Assembly (NCBI RefSeq): GCF_000255655.1
Contig: NZ_JH636436.1
Span: 161,636 to 225,635, forward strand
Length of the DNA stretch: 64,000 nt
Source: Schlesneria paludicola DSM 18645
GTDB taxonomy: Bacteria > Planctomycetota > Planctomycetia > Planctomycetales > Planctomycetaceae
Reading direction: 5' to 3'
This document shows positions 37,066 through 46,468 of the stretch, one piece after another. Each line of letters opens with the position of its first letter. The first letter of the stretch is position 1. Position numbers and translations under genes: made by a program. The notes under the pieces were generated by a model. That model was not told the origin of the DNA. It made no database searches and worked only from the letters and a program-made list of their open reading frames with translations.

Positions 37066-37242
37066 TTCGGCTGAATCACAAATTCGCGATTCTCAGATGA
37101 TGACGCCGCGGGGCAGAATGTCGCTGTATTGCGAACAATCGCCCCCTTGGAAATTCGACTCAGACAACTCGATTCAGCACAGAACGAGCTCCGAAATCAT
37201 GGATCTCAATCGGGCTCAACTTCAGAACAGGAATTGCCGCAG

Positions 37243-38130
37243 ATGACACGCAAGGGGGAACAATTCGCCGGGTTGACCGTCGCCATCGTGACACCGTTCA
37301 AGGACGGCAAGGTCGACGAGCCCGCGCTGAAGAAGATGGTCGATTGGCAAATCGCCCAGGGGACGAACGGTTTGTGCCCGGTGGGAACGACAGGCGAAAG
37401 CCCGACGCTTTCGACGGAAGAACACGAACGTGTGATCGCTGTCGTTTGCGAACACGCCGCCGGCCGCATCAAAGTCATGGCGGGAACGGGATCGAACAGC
37501 ACTGCCGAAGCGATCAAGCTGACCAAGTTCGCGAAGTCGGTCGGAGCCGACGGCGCGATGATGGTGGCGCCGTACTACAACAAGCCAACGGGTGAAGGCT
37601 TCTATCAGCACTATCGCGCCGTTGCTGAAGCGGTCGAGATTCCGATTATTCTGTACAACATTCCGGGCCGGACGGCCAAGAATATGGAGCCCGACGTCGT
37701 GGCTCGGATTGCCGAGATTCCGTCCGTTGTTGCGATCAAAGAAGCGACCGGTTCGATGGACCAGGCTTCGCAAACTCTGGCTCAGACGAATTTGACCGTT
37801 CTCTCAGGCGACGACAGTCTGACGCTGCCATTGCTGGCGCTGGGCGGCAGCGGAATTGTGTCGGTCGTGGGGAACATCGTTCCGGGTGATATGGTTGAGC
37901 TCCTCAAGGCGTTCAAGGCCGGGAACATTGCCGAAGCCCAACGCTGGCATTTCAAGCTGTTCGCGCTCTGCCGCGACATGCTGGGAATCGCGACGAACCC
38001 CATTCCCGTGAAGATTGCGATGAAGATGCTCGGTCGCGACACGGGTGAACTGCGGTTGCCGCTCACGCCGCTGTCGGCTACGGAAGAGACGCGGCTGCGA
38101 AAGACGTTGACCGACTATGGTTTGATTTAA
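37243..38130 (+). CDS. dapA: 4-hydroxy-tetrahydrodipicolinate synthase
   Basis: The protein is 295 aa from ATG 37243 ([13 protein letters not shown]), with AGGAA at -9; the frame to 37129 is not used. It has class I aldolase motifs: [41 protein letters not shown] (with the key Tyr) and the Schiff-base lysine in [10 protein letters not shown]. It condenses pyruvate and aspartate semialdehyde for lysine and diaminopimelate synthesis. It is at the usual length. The gene at 38204 follows 73 bp later. Confidence 0.94.
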   Translation: MTRKGEQFAGLTVAIVTPFKDGKVDEPALKKMVDWQIAQGTNGLCPVGTTGESPTLSTEEHERVIAVVCEHAAGRIKVMAGTGSNSTAEAIKLTKFAKSVGADGAMMVAPYYNKPTGEGFYQHYRAVAEAVEIPIILYNIPGRTAKNMEPDVVARIAEIPSVVAIKEATGSMDQASQTLAQTNLTVLSGDDSLTLPLLALGGSGIVSVVGNIVPGDMVELLKAFKAGNIAEAQRWHFKLFALCRDMLGIATNPIPVKIAMKMLGRDTGELRLPLTPLSATEETRLRKTLTDYGLI

Positions 38131-38203
38131 TCCGCTGCGCTTGTCGGTCGTCGAAGGATCAGTGTCATCCAACGTGCGCGTCGATTGAGAAAGAGGTTTT
38201 GGA

Positions 38204-39529
38204 ATGGCTTGGGGATTTGGAAAGAAGCAGCGCCAGCCCGACAAGGATGATGACGACGAAGATGAAGATGACGAGGATGTCGATCTTGTCAATTTTCAGG
38301 GGGCGATGTTCGATCGCACGACGGACATGGCAGCGAACGCGCGACTTGTGCAAGCGGCGCTGCGGCCCACGAAAGACCTGATCACCGACGCCCTGGAACG
38401 CCGCGCCGAAATTTTGCGGATGGAGATCAAGGGTGAAAAAGCCCAGGTGGCGCTGTCGATCGACGGTCTGCCCTATTCCGGCGGCCGAATGCCCAAATCG
38501 CAGGCGAACGCGATTATTCAGATGTTGAAAGTCTTGTGCGGCCTGGACGCACGACTGCGGGGCCGACCGCAATCGGGTGGGGTCAAAGCCGAATTCCAGG
38601 GCACGAAGTATGAACTCGCCGTGGAAGTTACGCCGCAGGCCGAAGGGACGGAACGGCTGACCGTCAGGATTCGCAATCTCAGCATCAAGCTGGAAACACC
38701 CAACGATCTGGGTTTCGGCGAGCCATTGCGGCAAAGCATCCGTGATCTGACCAGCAATCGACACGGGTTGGTGATCTGTTGCGGGATGCCCGGTACGGGT
38801 GTCACGACGACAACCTACGCCGTGCTGCGCGGGATTGATGTCTATCTGTACTCGATCTATTCGATCGCCAAGACTTCGCGCGAACTGCTGAATATCAAGC
38901 AGTTTGAAGTCAATGCAGGCGATAGCCTGACGCAGTCGATGATGCGTATGATGCGGGAAGAGGCCGACGTCATTTTTGTTGATCCGATCCGCGACGCCGA
39001 AACGACGAAAGAGCTGATGGGCGTTGCCAATCGCATCTGCATCGTCAGCGAGATGCAGGCGAAGGACTGTTCGCATGCGATTGCACAGCTAACCCAATGG
39101 TCCGGCGATCCTCAGCTGGCCAGCGAAACCATTGACGGTGTGTTCAGTCAGAAGCTGGTCCGATTGCTTTGTACCCAGTGCCGGGAAGCGTTCCGACCGA
39201 ATCCGAAGCTGCTCGAGAAGGTGGGACTGCCGCCCGAAACAAAGATTCTCTATCGCAAGGGTGAGCCGATCGTCGACGAAAAAACCGGCGAAGAATCCGA
39301 GCCCTGTGACAAGTGTGGCGGCGTTGGGTTCTATGGTCGCGTCGCAATGATCGAAGCAATTCTCGTGACAGACCCGATTCGCAAACTGATTGCAACCGGG
39401 GCGCCACCCGATCAGATCAAGACGCTGGCTCGTGCGGAAGGATGCCTGACATTCCATCGTGACGGCCTGCGGCTCGTCGCCGAAGGGAAGACGTCTCTGG
39501 AAGAATTGCAGCGCGTGTTCAAGGGGTAG
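38204..39529 (+). CDS. GspE-like protein with lost catalytic motifs (pseudo-ATPase)
   Basis: The protein is 441 aa. It begins MAWGFGKKQRQ and a very acidic run (residues 15-27, mostly Asp/Glu). The T2SS/T4P ATPase fold is retained, including the zinc site with four cysteines (CTQCREAF and CDKCGGVGFYGR). However, the P-loop reads GMPGTGVTTTT (residues 194-204) with Val200 instead of the essential Lys. The Walker B reads DVIFVDPIRDAET with Pro261 instead of the catalytic Glu, and the His box is SEMQAKDCSHA instead of STLHTNDA. It could act as a partner of an active ATPase such as the one at 19685. Orphan gene; role unknown. Confidence 0.8.
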   Translation: MAWGFGKKQRQPDKDDDDEDEDDEDVDLVNFQGAMFDRTTDMAANARLVQAALRPTKDLITDALERRAEILRMEIKGEKAQVALSIDGLPYSGGRMPKSQANAIIQMLKVLCGLDARLRGRPQSGGVKAEFQGTKYELAVEVTPQAEGTERLTVRIRNLSIKLETPNDLGFGEPLRQSIRDLTSNRHGLVICCGMPGTGVTTTTYAVLRGIDVYLYSIYSIAKTSRELLNIKQFEVNAGDSLTQSMMRMMREEADVIFVDPIRDAETTKELMGVANRICIVSEMQAKDCSHAIAQLTQWSGDPQLASETIDGVFSQKLVRLLCTQCREAFRPNPKLLEKVGLPPETKILYRKGEPIVDEKTGEESEPCDKCGGVGFYGRVAMIEAILVTDPIRKLIATGAPPDQIKTLARAEGCLTFHRDGLRLVAEGKTSLEELQRVFKG

Positions 39530-39546
39530 CGCAATTCCAGTTTCTT

Positions 39547-39675
39547 CTCGTTACCAAGCTCCTGCTTGGTAACGCTTCCTGCAGCCAAGAAGCGTGCGCA
39601 ATGGTCGTCGCGACGCTTCTCGGCTACTGAAAGCGGAATCGCGAGAGGCGTTACCAAGCGGAGCTTGGTAACGAG
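39547..39675. mobile_element. MITE-like repeat A, copy 2
   Basis: This 129-bp element has a perfect 16-bp terminal inverted repeat (CTCGTTACCAAGCTCC at 39547-39562, its complement at 39660-39675). The interior has diverged from the other copies apart from GCGAGAGGCGTTACCAAGCG, which corresponds to AAGAGGCGTTACCAAGC in them. An extra terminal fragment, CCCGCTTGGTAACGAGGAG, follows at 39692-39710. Confidence 0.65.
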
Positions 39676-39800
39676 GAGGCGAGGAGAAGTTCCCGCTTGG
39701 TAACGAGGAGAATCCTCGTCGTTACCACTCATGCTCAGCGATGAAATCAACCTGCCGTGACGCTCTCGCACCGCGGTGGTTGATCGACGTTCTGACGGAA

Positions 39801-41126
39801 TCAGGCTTTGAAGATCTTTTCGCGACCCGCTTTGACGTTCTTCGTCGCGTTGCGGGTGTCCAGGACCATCTTGCTGTGTTTGACGATGAAGTCGTGGTCG
39901 TATGCCGAGTGATCGGTGGAGATCAACACGCAGTCCTGGGCTGCCAGATACTCGGGTGTCAGTGGCTGGCTGGTCATCGCCGGCAGGTCAGGATAGTGCC
40001 GCATTTTTGGCAATGACGGAACGTGGGGATCGTTGTACGACAACACGGCCCCACGTTTCAGCAGCAGCTTCATCAGTTCGAACGAGGGGCTTTCTCGTGG
40101 ATCGTCGACATCCTTTTTATAGGCCGCACCCAGGATGCAGATCTTGCTGCCCTTGATCGGCTTGCCGGCGTCGTTCAAGAACTCGGCAAGCTGGCTGATC
40201 ACGTAATGAGGCATGTGCGTGTTGATTTCCCCAGCCAGTTCGATGAAGCGGGTTTGTTCGCCCCATTTTCTTGCCAGCCAGGTCAAATAGAACGGGTCGA
40301 TGGGGATGCAGTGACCACCGAGTCCCGGCCCGGGATAAAAGGCCTGGAATCCGAACGGCTTGGTCTTGGCCGCATCAATGACTTCCCAGACGTCGATGCC
40401 CATCTTGTCGTAAAGCATCTTGAGTTCGTTAACCATCGCGATATTGACGGCACGATAGGTGTTTTCAAGGATCTTCGCGGCTTCGGCGATCTCCATGCTC
40501 GACACGCGCACGACTTTGACCACGGCGTGGCCGTACATGGCGCAAGCCAGGTCCGTGCTCGTGGGATCATGACCGCCGACCACTTTGGGAATCGTCGACG
40601 CTTCGAAGTTGGGATTGCCCGGGTCTTCACGTTCAGGGCTGAATGCCAGGAAGTAATCCGCGCCGGCTTTCAGGCCCGTGGCGTTCAGCACGGGCAAAAC
40701 GTTCTCACGCGTGGTGGTGGGATGGGTCGTGCTTTCGAGCACCACCAATTGACCCTTTCGCAGGGTCTTGGCGATGGAGTGAGCCGTTCCTTCAATGTAG
40801 CTCAGGTCGGGGTCACGGCTTTCGTTCAGCGGTGTCGGTACGCAAATGATGATGCAGTCGGCTTCGTTCAAACGCCCCATATCCGAGGTCGGTTCGAACT
40901 GTTTTTCCTGAATCAGCTTGGCGATCGCCACACTGTCAATGTGCTTGATGTAGCTTTGCCCGGCTTTCAGCTTGTCGACCTTTGACTGATCGACGTCGAA
41001 TCCCATGGTCTTGAAGCCAGCCCGGACGAACGCTCGAATCAGAGGCAATCCGACATAGCCAAGTCCGATCACGCCGATCATCGCCTGCTTACTTGCAATC
41101 TTCTCTGCAAGTCCGTGTGTGGTCAT
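39801..41126 (-). CDS. UDP-N-acetyl-glucosamine/mannosamine-type 6-dehydrogenase
   Basis: The protein is 441 aa. The Rossmann motif IGVIGLGYVGLPLI is at residues 17-30. The catalytic Cys lies in GPGLGGHCIPIDPFYLTW. The C-terminal UDP-binding domain has ILGAAYKKDVDDPRESPSFEL. The long ESTTHPTTTRENVLPVL stretch and the LENTYRAVNIAMVNEL helix fit the WbpA/TviB-type nucleotide-sugar dehydrogenases. It would make a uronic acid from an NDP-sugar for polysaccharide synthesis. ATG 41126. It lies in a minus-strand locus with lipid and sugar enzymes, though 360 bp from its neighbour. Confidence 0.9.
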   Translation of the reverse strand: MTTHGLAEKIASKQAMIGVIGLGYVGLPLIRAFVRAGFKTMGFDVDQSKVDKLKAGQSYIKHIDSVAIAKLIQEKQFEPTSDMGRLNEADCIIICVPTPLNESRDPDLSYIEGTAHSIAKTLRKGQLVVLESTTHPTTTRENVLPVLNATGLKAGADYFLAFSPEREDPGNPNFEASTIPKVVGGHDPTSTDLACAMYGHAVVKVVRVSSMEIAEAAKILENTYRAVNIAMVNELKMLYDKMGIDVWEVIDAAKTKPFGFQAFYPGPGLGGHCIPIDPFYLTWLARKWGEQTRFIELAGEINTHMPHYVISQLAEFLNDAGKPIKGSKICILGAAYKKDVDDPRESPSFELMKLLLKRGAVLSYNDPHVPSLPKMRHYPDLPAMTSQPLTPEYLAAQDCVLISTDHSAYDHDFIVKHSKMVLDTRNATKNVKAGREKIFKA

Positions 41127-41486
41127 TGTGAATCCGTTTCTAACAAGAGCCGTATGTGAAGCGGTTATCGATCGGGACGTCAGGACGAAATTCCGTTTCG
41201 TCAGACGATGTCTGATCAGGGAAGGGCGGAACCATGCGCGGCGGATTTTAGGAAAGCTGGTGCAACGCGCGAAGCGATCTTTCGCGAAACATCCTCGCCA
41301 GACCGCCTATCAGGCGTAGCGTGCCGTGTTGAAGTCGATTCGACACGCGTTTTTGGGGGTGTTTTCCGGTCTGTTCCTTCAGGAATCCGCAATTTGGCTG
41401 CTTGAATGGCCTCGTGTCCGAAGGACGCACTCCGCCACCCCTGGCGGGGCCCATTCGGATTGGCGGACTTCCGTCACTGCGATTCC
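41127..41486. other. Spacer, nothing seen
   Basis: About 360 bp between the nucleotide-sugar dehydrogenase and KAS III genes. No coding or RNA feature was recognised. Confidence 0.35.
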
Positions 41487-42497
41487 TTAGTCGGGTTGGT
41501 ATCGCAACAGGCATGCCCCCCATGAATAGCCCACGCCGAATCCGACCAGCATCACGCGCATGCCCGGGCGTAACTGTCCCTGGGCGAGTGCCGCGTGCAG
41601 GGCAATTGGAATCGTCGCCGAGACGGTGTTGCCGTAGTCTCGCATGGCGATCACAAATCGCTCTTTGGGGATGGCAAGTTTTGTTTGCAGGCGGTTCAGG
41701 ATGTACTCGTTGGCCTGATGGAATACGTACAAGTCAACATCGTCGCGTTGCAACTGTGCCCGCTGCAACAATTCGTTAACGGCTTTAGGGACCGCCTCGA
41801 TGGCGAAACTGAAAATCTCGGGGCCGTTCATGTACAGCGTTGCCGGATCATCGGACGAAACGGCCTCTTCGGAAGTGCTGAAATCTTCGGCAGCGCGCAA
41901 GGAGTGACGTTTCAAAATCAGATTTTCGGCTCCGCGTCCATCGGTTCCATAGACGTAGGGGCCCATCAATTGTTCCGGGCTGTCGACGCTTTTTAGAAGT
42001 GTGGCCGACCCGGCGTCTCCGAAGATCGATCTGACGCCAAAATCGGATTCACTCAGAAATTTGCTGTACGTTTCGCCCGTTAGCAACAACACGCGGGTGG
42101 CCTGTCCGGTCTCAATCAGTCCCTGGGCCAGCCCCAGTCCGTAGATGTAACCCGAGCAACCGAGATTGAAATCGAGGGCGCCGATCCCCGTTCTCAGTTT
42201 CAGTCGGTTCTGCAGCAGGCAGGCGGTCGTCGGAAGCAGATAATCGGGCGACTGAGTACAGAACAAGATGAAGTCGATTTCCTCTCGTACACAAACGCTG
42301 TTCGTGAACAGTTTCTCGGCGGCGTGAAAGGCAAGATCCGACGAGAGTTCGCCTTTCGCGGCGATCCGTCGTTCCGCGATGCCCGTTTTGTCGAGGATTT
42401 TTTGGGGAGTCCAGTTGATGGCGAAGCGGACGACTTCCTCGTTCGAGAGGCGGGTGTCGGGCAGTTGGAATTCGACGGCCGCCAACATCGCATGCAT
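41487..42497 (-). CDS. 3-oxoacyl-ACP synthase III family protein
   Basis: The protein is 336 aa from ATG 42497; the reading frame begins at TTG 42515. It has the KAS III triad: Cys in FNLGCSGYIYGLGLAQ, His in VFHQANEYILN and Asn in RDYGNTVSATIP. The glycine-rich end VGFGVGYSWGACLLRY is typical. It condenses an acyl-CoA with malonyl-ACP. The sequence FCTQSPDYLLPTTACLLQNRL resembles the standard family. An ACP gene on the same strand at 44040 may be its carrier partner. Whether it serves fatty acid synthesis or a special lipid or polyketide is not clear, but its setting in a sugar-modifying locus hints at the latter. Confidence 0.88.
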   Translation of the reverse strand: MHAMLAAVEFQLPDTRLSNEEVVRFAINWTPQKILDKTGIAERRIAAKGELSSDLAFHAAEKLFTNSVCVREEIDFILFCTQSPDYLLPTTACLLQNRLKLRTGIGALDFNLGCSGYIYGLGLAQGLIETGQATRVLLLTGETYSKFLSESDFGVRSIFGDAGSATLLKSVDSPEQLMGPYVYGTDGRGAENLILKRHSLRAAEDFSTSEEAVSSDDPATLYMNGPEIFSFAIEAVPKAVNELLQRAQLQRDDVDLYVFHQANEYILNRLQTKLAIPKERFVIAMRDYGNTVSATIPIALHAALAQGQLRPGMRVMLVGFGVGYSWGACLLRYQPD

Positions 42498-42947
42498 GGG
42501 ATTCGTTCGCCTCAATGAGTTTCAACATTGCCGTCCGGGCCATCGGGGCTGACCCGGCTCACCGGCAATCCTGTGAGCCCCTCATGCGAGGATCCGGTTA
42601 CGGTTATTTAACAGTCTGTCGGGCGGAAGGGAACAGGTCTCTCAATTCTGGAGATGCCAGAGCGAGCCCATGAGGTGAACTGCGTTCACGTTTGTCGCGT
42701 TTCGATGGCGAATTGCCATGCCGCTTCAAATCGGAATTCATGCGTTGATGAACCGCTCTTCAAGAGTAGGCCAACGAGGCTGCAGGCGATGCTCAAGACC
42801 TTGTCAGCCGCAATTCTCTGGGCCGCAAGTCCATTGTCATCCCTATAACGTCAGGTGGCCAGGGAAGGGATTGCCGAAACCTCAAGGGCTTCCGGTGCGG
42901 ACTCGTCGAGCCTTCGCGACCTGACCCGCATTCGTCGTGACCAGGCA
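42498..42947. other. Spacer, nothing seen
   Basis: About 450 bp between KAS III and acetyltransferase genes. Small frames lack coding character. Confidence 0.35.
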
Positions 42948-43739
42948 CTACGCGGCCTTGGTTTCGCTCGCATCAGGATGTTTGGTCCAACTGACGCGTT
43001 TCGCGGGGACCCCTAACATGGTCGAATGCGAACGGACATGCCCGATGACTGAACTGCCGGCGCCGATTCGAGCAAACTCGCCCACATGCACTTTCGGTAG
43101 GATCACGGCCTGGCATCCGACGAAGACACCACGCTCCAGGACCGATTGGCCCGAGATGTTGGCGTGAGGAGACAACGTGCATCCATCGCTGATGATGGAA
43201 TCATGGCCCACAACCGTCCCGAGATTCAGCGAAACGAAATCGCCGACTTGCACATTGCAGCAAACGACCGTCATCGGGCAGACAATACAGCCTGCGCCGA
43301 ACTTGGCATCAGCGGTGATGACCGCTTTGGGGTGGATGTAAGTGGCAAATGTGGCCCCACGCTCCGTAAGCTGCTTTCCAAGCTGAAGCTTGATTGTCGG
43401 GTCTGCAATGGCCATCAGTAATCGATCGCCCTGACGCGGCACATAGTCCGATATGCGGTCGACCCAGTAGGGGGCGAGCGAAGGATACGCCTTCAAGCTG
43501 TCGCGATTGTCATCCAGAAATCCGATCGGAAAGTCTTGTCCGGTCGACTGAAGTTGCCCCTGCGTCCAATAGTAGATTTCCCGACCGAATCCACCTGCTC
43601 CGACGATCAACCAACGCTCGGCATGCATCGGCAAATGTGGCGATCGCTCGCCCGACGCAGACGTCAGGGAGCGACGGACGGCTTCCTGCTGCTGCTCGAA
43701 CGTATTCGAGTCACCGGTAAAGATCTCGATCGCCATCAT
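42948..43739 (-). CDS. PglD/NeuD-type sugar O/N-acetyltransferase
   Basis: The protein is 263 aa. An N-terminal Rossmann-like part starts with LIVGAGGFGREIYYW (residues 44-58, nucleotide or sugar binding). Left-handed beta-helix hexapeptide repeats follow from about residue 135 (IHPKAVITADAKFGAGCIVCP, VGDFVSLNLGTVVGHDSIISDGCTLSPHANISG, VFVGCQAVILPKVHVG). The likely catalytic His is in VVGHDSII. It uses acetyl-CoA to acetylate a sugar nucleotide intermediate. It belongs to the same locus as the dehydrogenase at 39801 and the ACP at 44040. The MM start at 43739/43736 is ambiguous by one residue. Confidence 0.87.
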   Translation of the reverse strand: MMAIEIFTGDSNTFEQQQEAVRRSLTSASGERSPHLPMHAERWLIVGAGGFGREIYYWTQGQLQSTGQDFPIGFLDDNRDSLKAYPSLAPYWVDRISDYVPRQGDRLLMAIADPTIKLQLGKQLTERGATFATYIHPKAVITADAKFGAGCIVCPMTVVCCNVQVGDFVSLNLGTVVGHDSIISDGCTLSPHANISGQSVLERGVFVGCQAVILPKVHVGEFARIGAGSSVIGHVRSHSTMLGVPAKRVSWTKHPDASETKAA

Positions 43740-44039
43740 TCGAATCCGGGGAATGGATATTAGACTTAACTCACGTGCTTTGTTTTCGACAGCCCCAATT
43801 GAAAGTCGTCCAAACTTCGACTGTCGAGATCAAACACGAACCATTCCAGTAGGCAGTACACTGTCGTCTCACGCTCAGAAAAGTTCGAGTCCAGCTCGTA
43901 TTCCCTTCCCGTCGGCCACATCGTAAATGACGGCAACGTAAGGAATTCGGCGGGGCTTCTAAGCGATCACAGACCGGCGACTAATTAGGAACATTCCGTG
44001 TTCTTGAAAAGCGTAGTTTCCACGTAATTCAGGTTTGGT
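43740..44039. other. Spacer, nothing seen
   Basis: About 300 bp between acetyltransferase and ACP genes. No coding or RNA feature is seen. Confidence 0.3.
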
Positions 44040-44285
44040 TCAGGCCACCGCCATTGATGAGCTCAGACTTTGAACGAGTGAAAAAAGATTTGCCACAGTC
44101 GTGCATTCGTGGATCTGTCGCGGCTTGACGGTGATCCCATAGCAATCGTCGACAAACGCGATCAATTCCAGAAACATCAGCGAACTCCAGCCAGGAGTTT
44201 CTTCGACGATGGAACTCAGTTTGAGCGTCCCTACCGTCAGGCCAAACTGGTCTTCCAACTGTCTGAGAAATTCCGCGACGTCCAT
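44040..44285 (-). CDS. Acyl carrier protein
   Basis: The protein is 81 aa, typical ACP length. The carrier Ser is most likely Ser35 in GWSSLMFLELIAFVDDCYGI, where the usual DSL motif reads SSL. Hydrophobic and acidic residues in the following helix (LELIAFVDDCYGITV) fit the family. It would carry an acyl chain on a phosphopantetheine arm. It is separate from the housekeeping acpP, and the KAS III gene nearby may be the enzyme that uses it. The upstream start ATG 44285 has a weak ribosome binding site. Confidence 0.75.
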   Translation of the reverse strand: MDVAEFLRQLEDQFGLTVGTLKLSSIVEETPGWSSLMFLELIAFVDDCYGITVKPRQIHECTTVANLFSLVQSLSSSMAVA

Positions 44286-44789
44286 GTGTCGGATTCCATT
44301 CTTCTATCTAGGGAAACGTCTTGGTCAACAAGTCGTGGGCGTATCCTCGCCCCAAGCACTGTCCCAATGCTCCAGCAGTTCGCCGAGGACCTGACCCTTG
44401 AAGTCATTCCGTTTTTTGGTTGACTCTTTCGGTTACGGTGAATTTACTTCATCTGCCGTTTAAGTTAACTCGGTTGAATCTGATGACGAACTTGACATTA
44501 ATGTCAGTCAAACGGCCTGGCCACTGCGCATCGTGCTGGGCTTGGCAAACGTAAATTCGTGATTTGCGAAGAGGTTACGAACTCTCAAGCAACTTTCTGG
44601 CTTAGCGGAATTCGCGGCGCCGTTGGTGCTTCGATGGAGTCAAAACGTCTTGATCGATGCGGGCACTTCGTGCCGATGGGTTTGCAAAGACCATCCGCAA
44701 ACGCATTGGCCTGTCGCGTTCATTTCATCGACCAAGGCCGCTCCACGATGGGGCTTGGCCCCTCGTTTGGCTTGGACAGTGGTGGAGGC
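44286..44789. other. Spacer, nothing convincing seen
   Basis: About 500 bp between the ACP and Gfo/Idh genes. Open frames on the plus strand are shadows of the Gfo/Idh gene and stop before it. No RNA gene was recognised. Confidence 0.3.
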
Positions 44790-46055
44790 TCAATTCAAGA
44801 GAACAGGCTGGGCCTGTCCAGGGCGATAAAGGGCGAGCTTCCGGTCGTCGGTGACGCGGACGACACAATCGGGTTCACCCGCCGCATGGCGTTCGAGAAT
44901 GGCCTCGAGCGCCTGAACCGCAGCCACGCTCTGCCAGTCGGCCTCCAGATCGTTGTAGGCGAGAGCCTGAATTTCCTGAAGGCGTTTGGACCGTTCACTT
45001 GCCGGGCCCCCGAACTTCACATAGCCCAGTTCACGTGCAAATCGTTCCAGCACTTCGATTCCGTAACCGCGTTGGGATCGTTCGCCCCATGGCTCGACGA
45101 ACGTGCCGTTGTAATGGTTGTTCATCGTGATCTTACGAGAAATCGGGGTTTCACCTTCGACCGTGCATTCGACGCCACGTTTGCGTGAATGACCGTTCCA
45201 GACCCCGTTATCAAATCGGAACTGAACTTCTTGTTCGACGTATCCGGGGAAATTGTCCGGCGTCACCCACGAAGTGTGGATATCAAAGGCCGCCTCGCGG
45301 TGATCGGAATATTCGTAAATCAACCGTAATTGAGTGCTGTCCCAGGTTGGTCCGTCTTTCGGACCCACGATCCCGCGTTGTCCCGTGGCCGTCACCGTCT
45401 TCAAACGACCGCCGAACGTGAAGTCGATCAGCTTGATGTAGTGACAGGCGACATAGGTTCCCGGATTTCGCCCCGTAATCCACTCCGAGAACTGGCTGCC
45501 CGAGATTTGCTTGGGTTCAAGCAGCGAACAGTAGCCGTGATTGACATGCTTCAGCACCCCATCCACAACCAGCGTTCGCAGCTTCTTGTGGTCAGGATCA
45601 AGCAGTTTGTGGTAGACGACTTTCGCCACGAGATTCTGCTGTTTGGCCAGAGCCGTCAATTCTTCGAGTTCTTGCAGTCGCAGAACCGAGGGCTTTTCGA
45701 TCAGGACGTTGATTCCGGCGTTCAGCAGCTTCCTGGCCACTCCAAAATGCCGATCATCGGGTGTCGCAACGCAGGCAAAGTCGAGTCCGGCGGCGATCAG
45801 GCGATCGACCGCGTCATCACCTGAAAAGCTTTCGAAGGGATGCACTTTCGATCCACAGGCCTTCCGATAGGCGCTGGCGCGCCCTCCCGTTTTCGACGCC
45901 ACCGCGATCAGCGGGACGTCGAGAACTCCGAAACGGCGATCGAAAAGCAGTTCACTGTGGACGCGTTCGAAGAAGGGGCGATAGGTCTCGTCAAAAATCA
46001 TCCCCATCCCAACCATGCCGGCTCGAAGCGAACGATCTGCAGCGGTCACGCTCAT
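44790..46055 (-). CDS. Gfo/Idh/MocA family oxidoreductase
   Basis: The protein is 421 aa from ATG 46055 (MSVTAADRSLRAGMV), with GGGAAG at about -7. The Rossmann N-domain has GMVGMGMIFDETYRPFFERV and VATPDDRHFGVARKLLNAGINVLIEKPSVL (EKP catalytic region). The C-terminal domain has VYHKLLDPDHKKLRTLV and HVNHGYCSLLEPKQISG. It is NAD(P)-dependent and acts on a sugar or inositol-like substrate; the usual role in such loci is sugar-nucleotide or UDP-sugar modification. It lies 500 bp from the ACP gene but in the same direction. Its exact substrate is unknown. Confidence 0.88.
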   Translation of the reverse strand: MSVTAADRSLRAGMVGMGMIFDETYRPFFERVHSELLFDRRFGVLDVPLIAVASKTGGRASAYRKACGSKVHPFESFSGDDAVDRLIAAGLDFACVATPDDRHFGVARKLLNAGINVLIEKPSVLRLQELEELTALAKQQNLVAKVVYHKLLDPDHKKLRTLVVDGVLKHVNHGYCSLLEPKQISGSQFSEWITGRNPGTYVACHYIKLIDFTFGGRLKTVTATGQRGIVGPKDGPTWDSTQLRLIYEYSDHREAAFDIHTSWVTPDNFPGYVEQEVQFRFDNGVWNGHSRKRGVECTVEGETPISRKITMNNHYNGTFVEPWGERSQRGYGIEVLERFARELGYVKFGGPASERSKRLQEIQALAYNDLEADWQSVAAVQALEAILERHAAGEPDCVVRVTDDRKLALYRPGQAQPVLLN

Positions 46056-46468
46056 GAACAACTTCCCGAGAACTCAAGGTGCGAAGACAAGCTCAATAGT
46101 GCACGCGTCATCATGACTGCGCGAAGTTCGAATGACAAATGACAAGACCGCGCCGTACGGCCCGTGCGAAATAGTCGCTTAGGTTTGGGGCATGACATGA
46201 AGGGGCGACGATCGTGCTGCTCTGTGGCGGACAGTTCAACGAAGAGTTGTGATTCGGGGTCCGTTGCTTTGGGGCGGGTAAGCGCCCCATCCGTGTCCGG
46301 GCGATTCGGGTTTCTAAAATTCGCGAATTCGGCACTAGCCAGACCATGGTCTCGACGATATTAATTAAAGACAACACGTCATTTGTCGATTCTCTTCGAT
46401 CTTCGTCGCCATTTCCCATTCGAATTCCGCGTTCGCGTGCAGTCTTGTCTATTCAACAAGGGAAAAAG
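46056..46468. other. Divergent spacer upstream of the cyanophycinase-like gene
   Basis: About 410 bp between divergent genes. An open frame from 46346 reads into the cyanophycinase-like gene but has no ribosome binding site. No clear promoter or RNA is seen. Confidence 0.3.

Noticed and set aside
40023-40985. Plus-strand open frame opposite the nucleotide-sugar dehydrogenase
   Set aside because: The opposite strand has the Rossmann motif and catalytic Cys; the plus frame has none.
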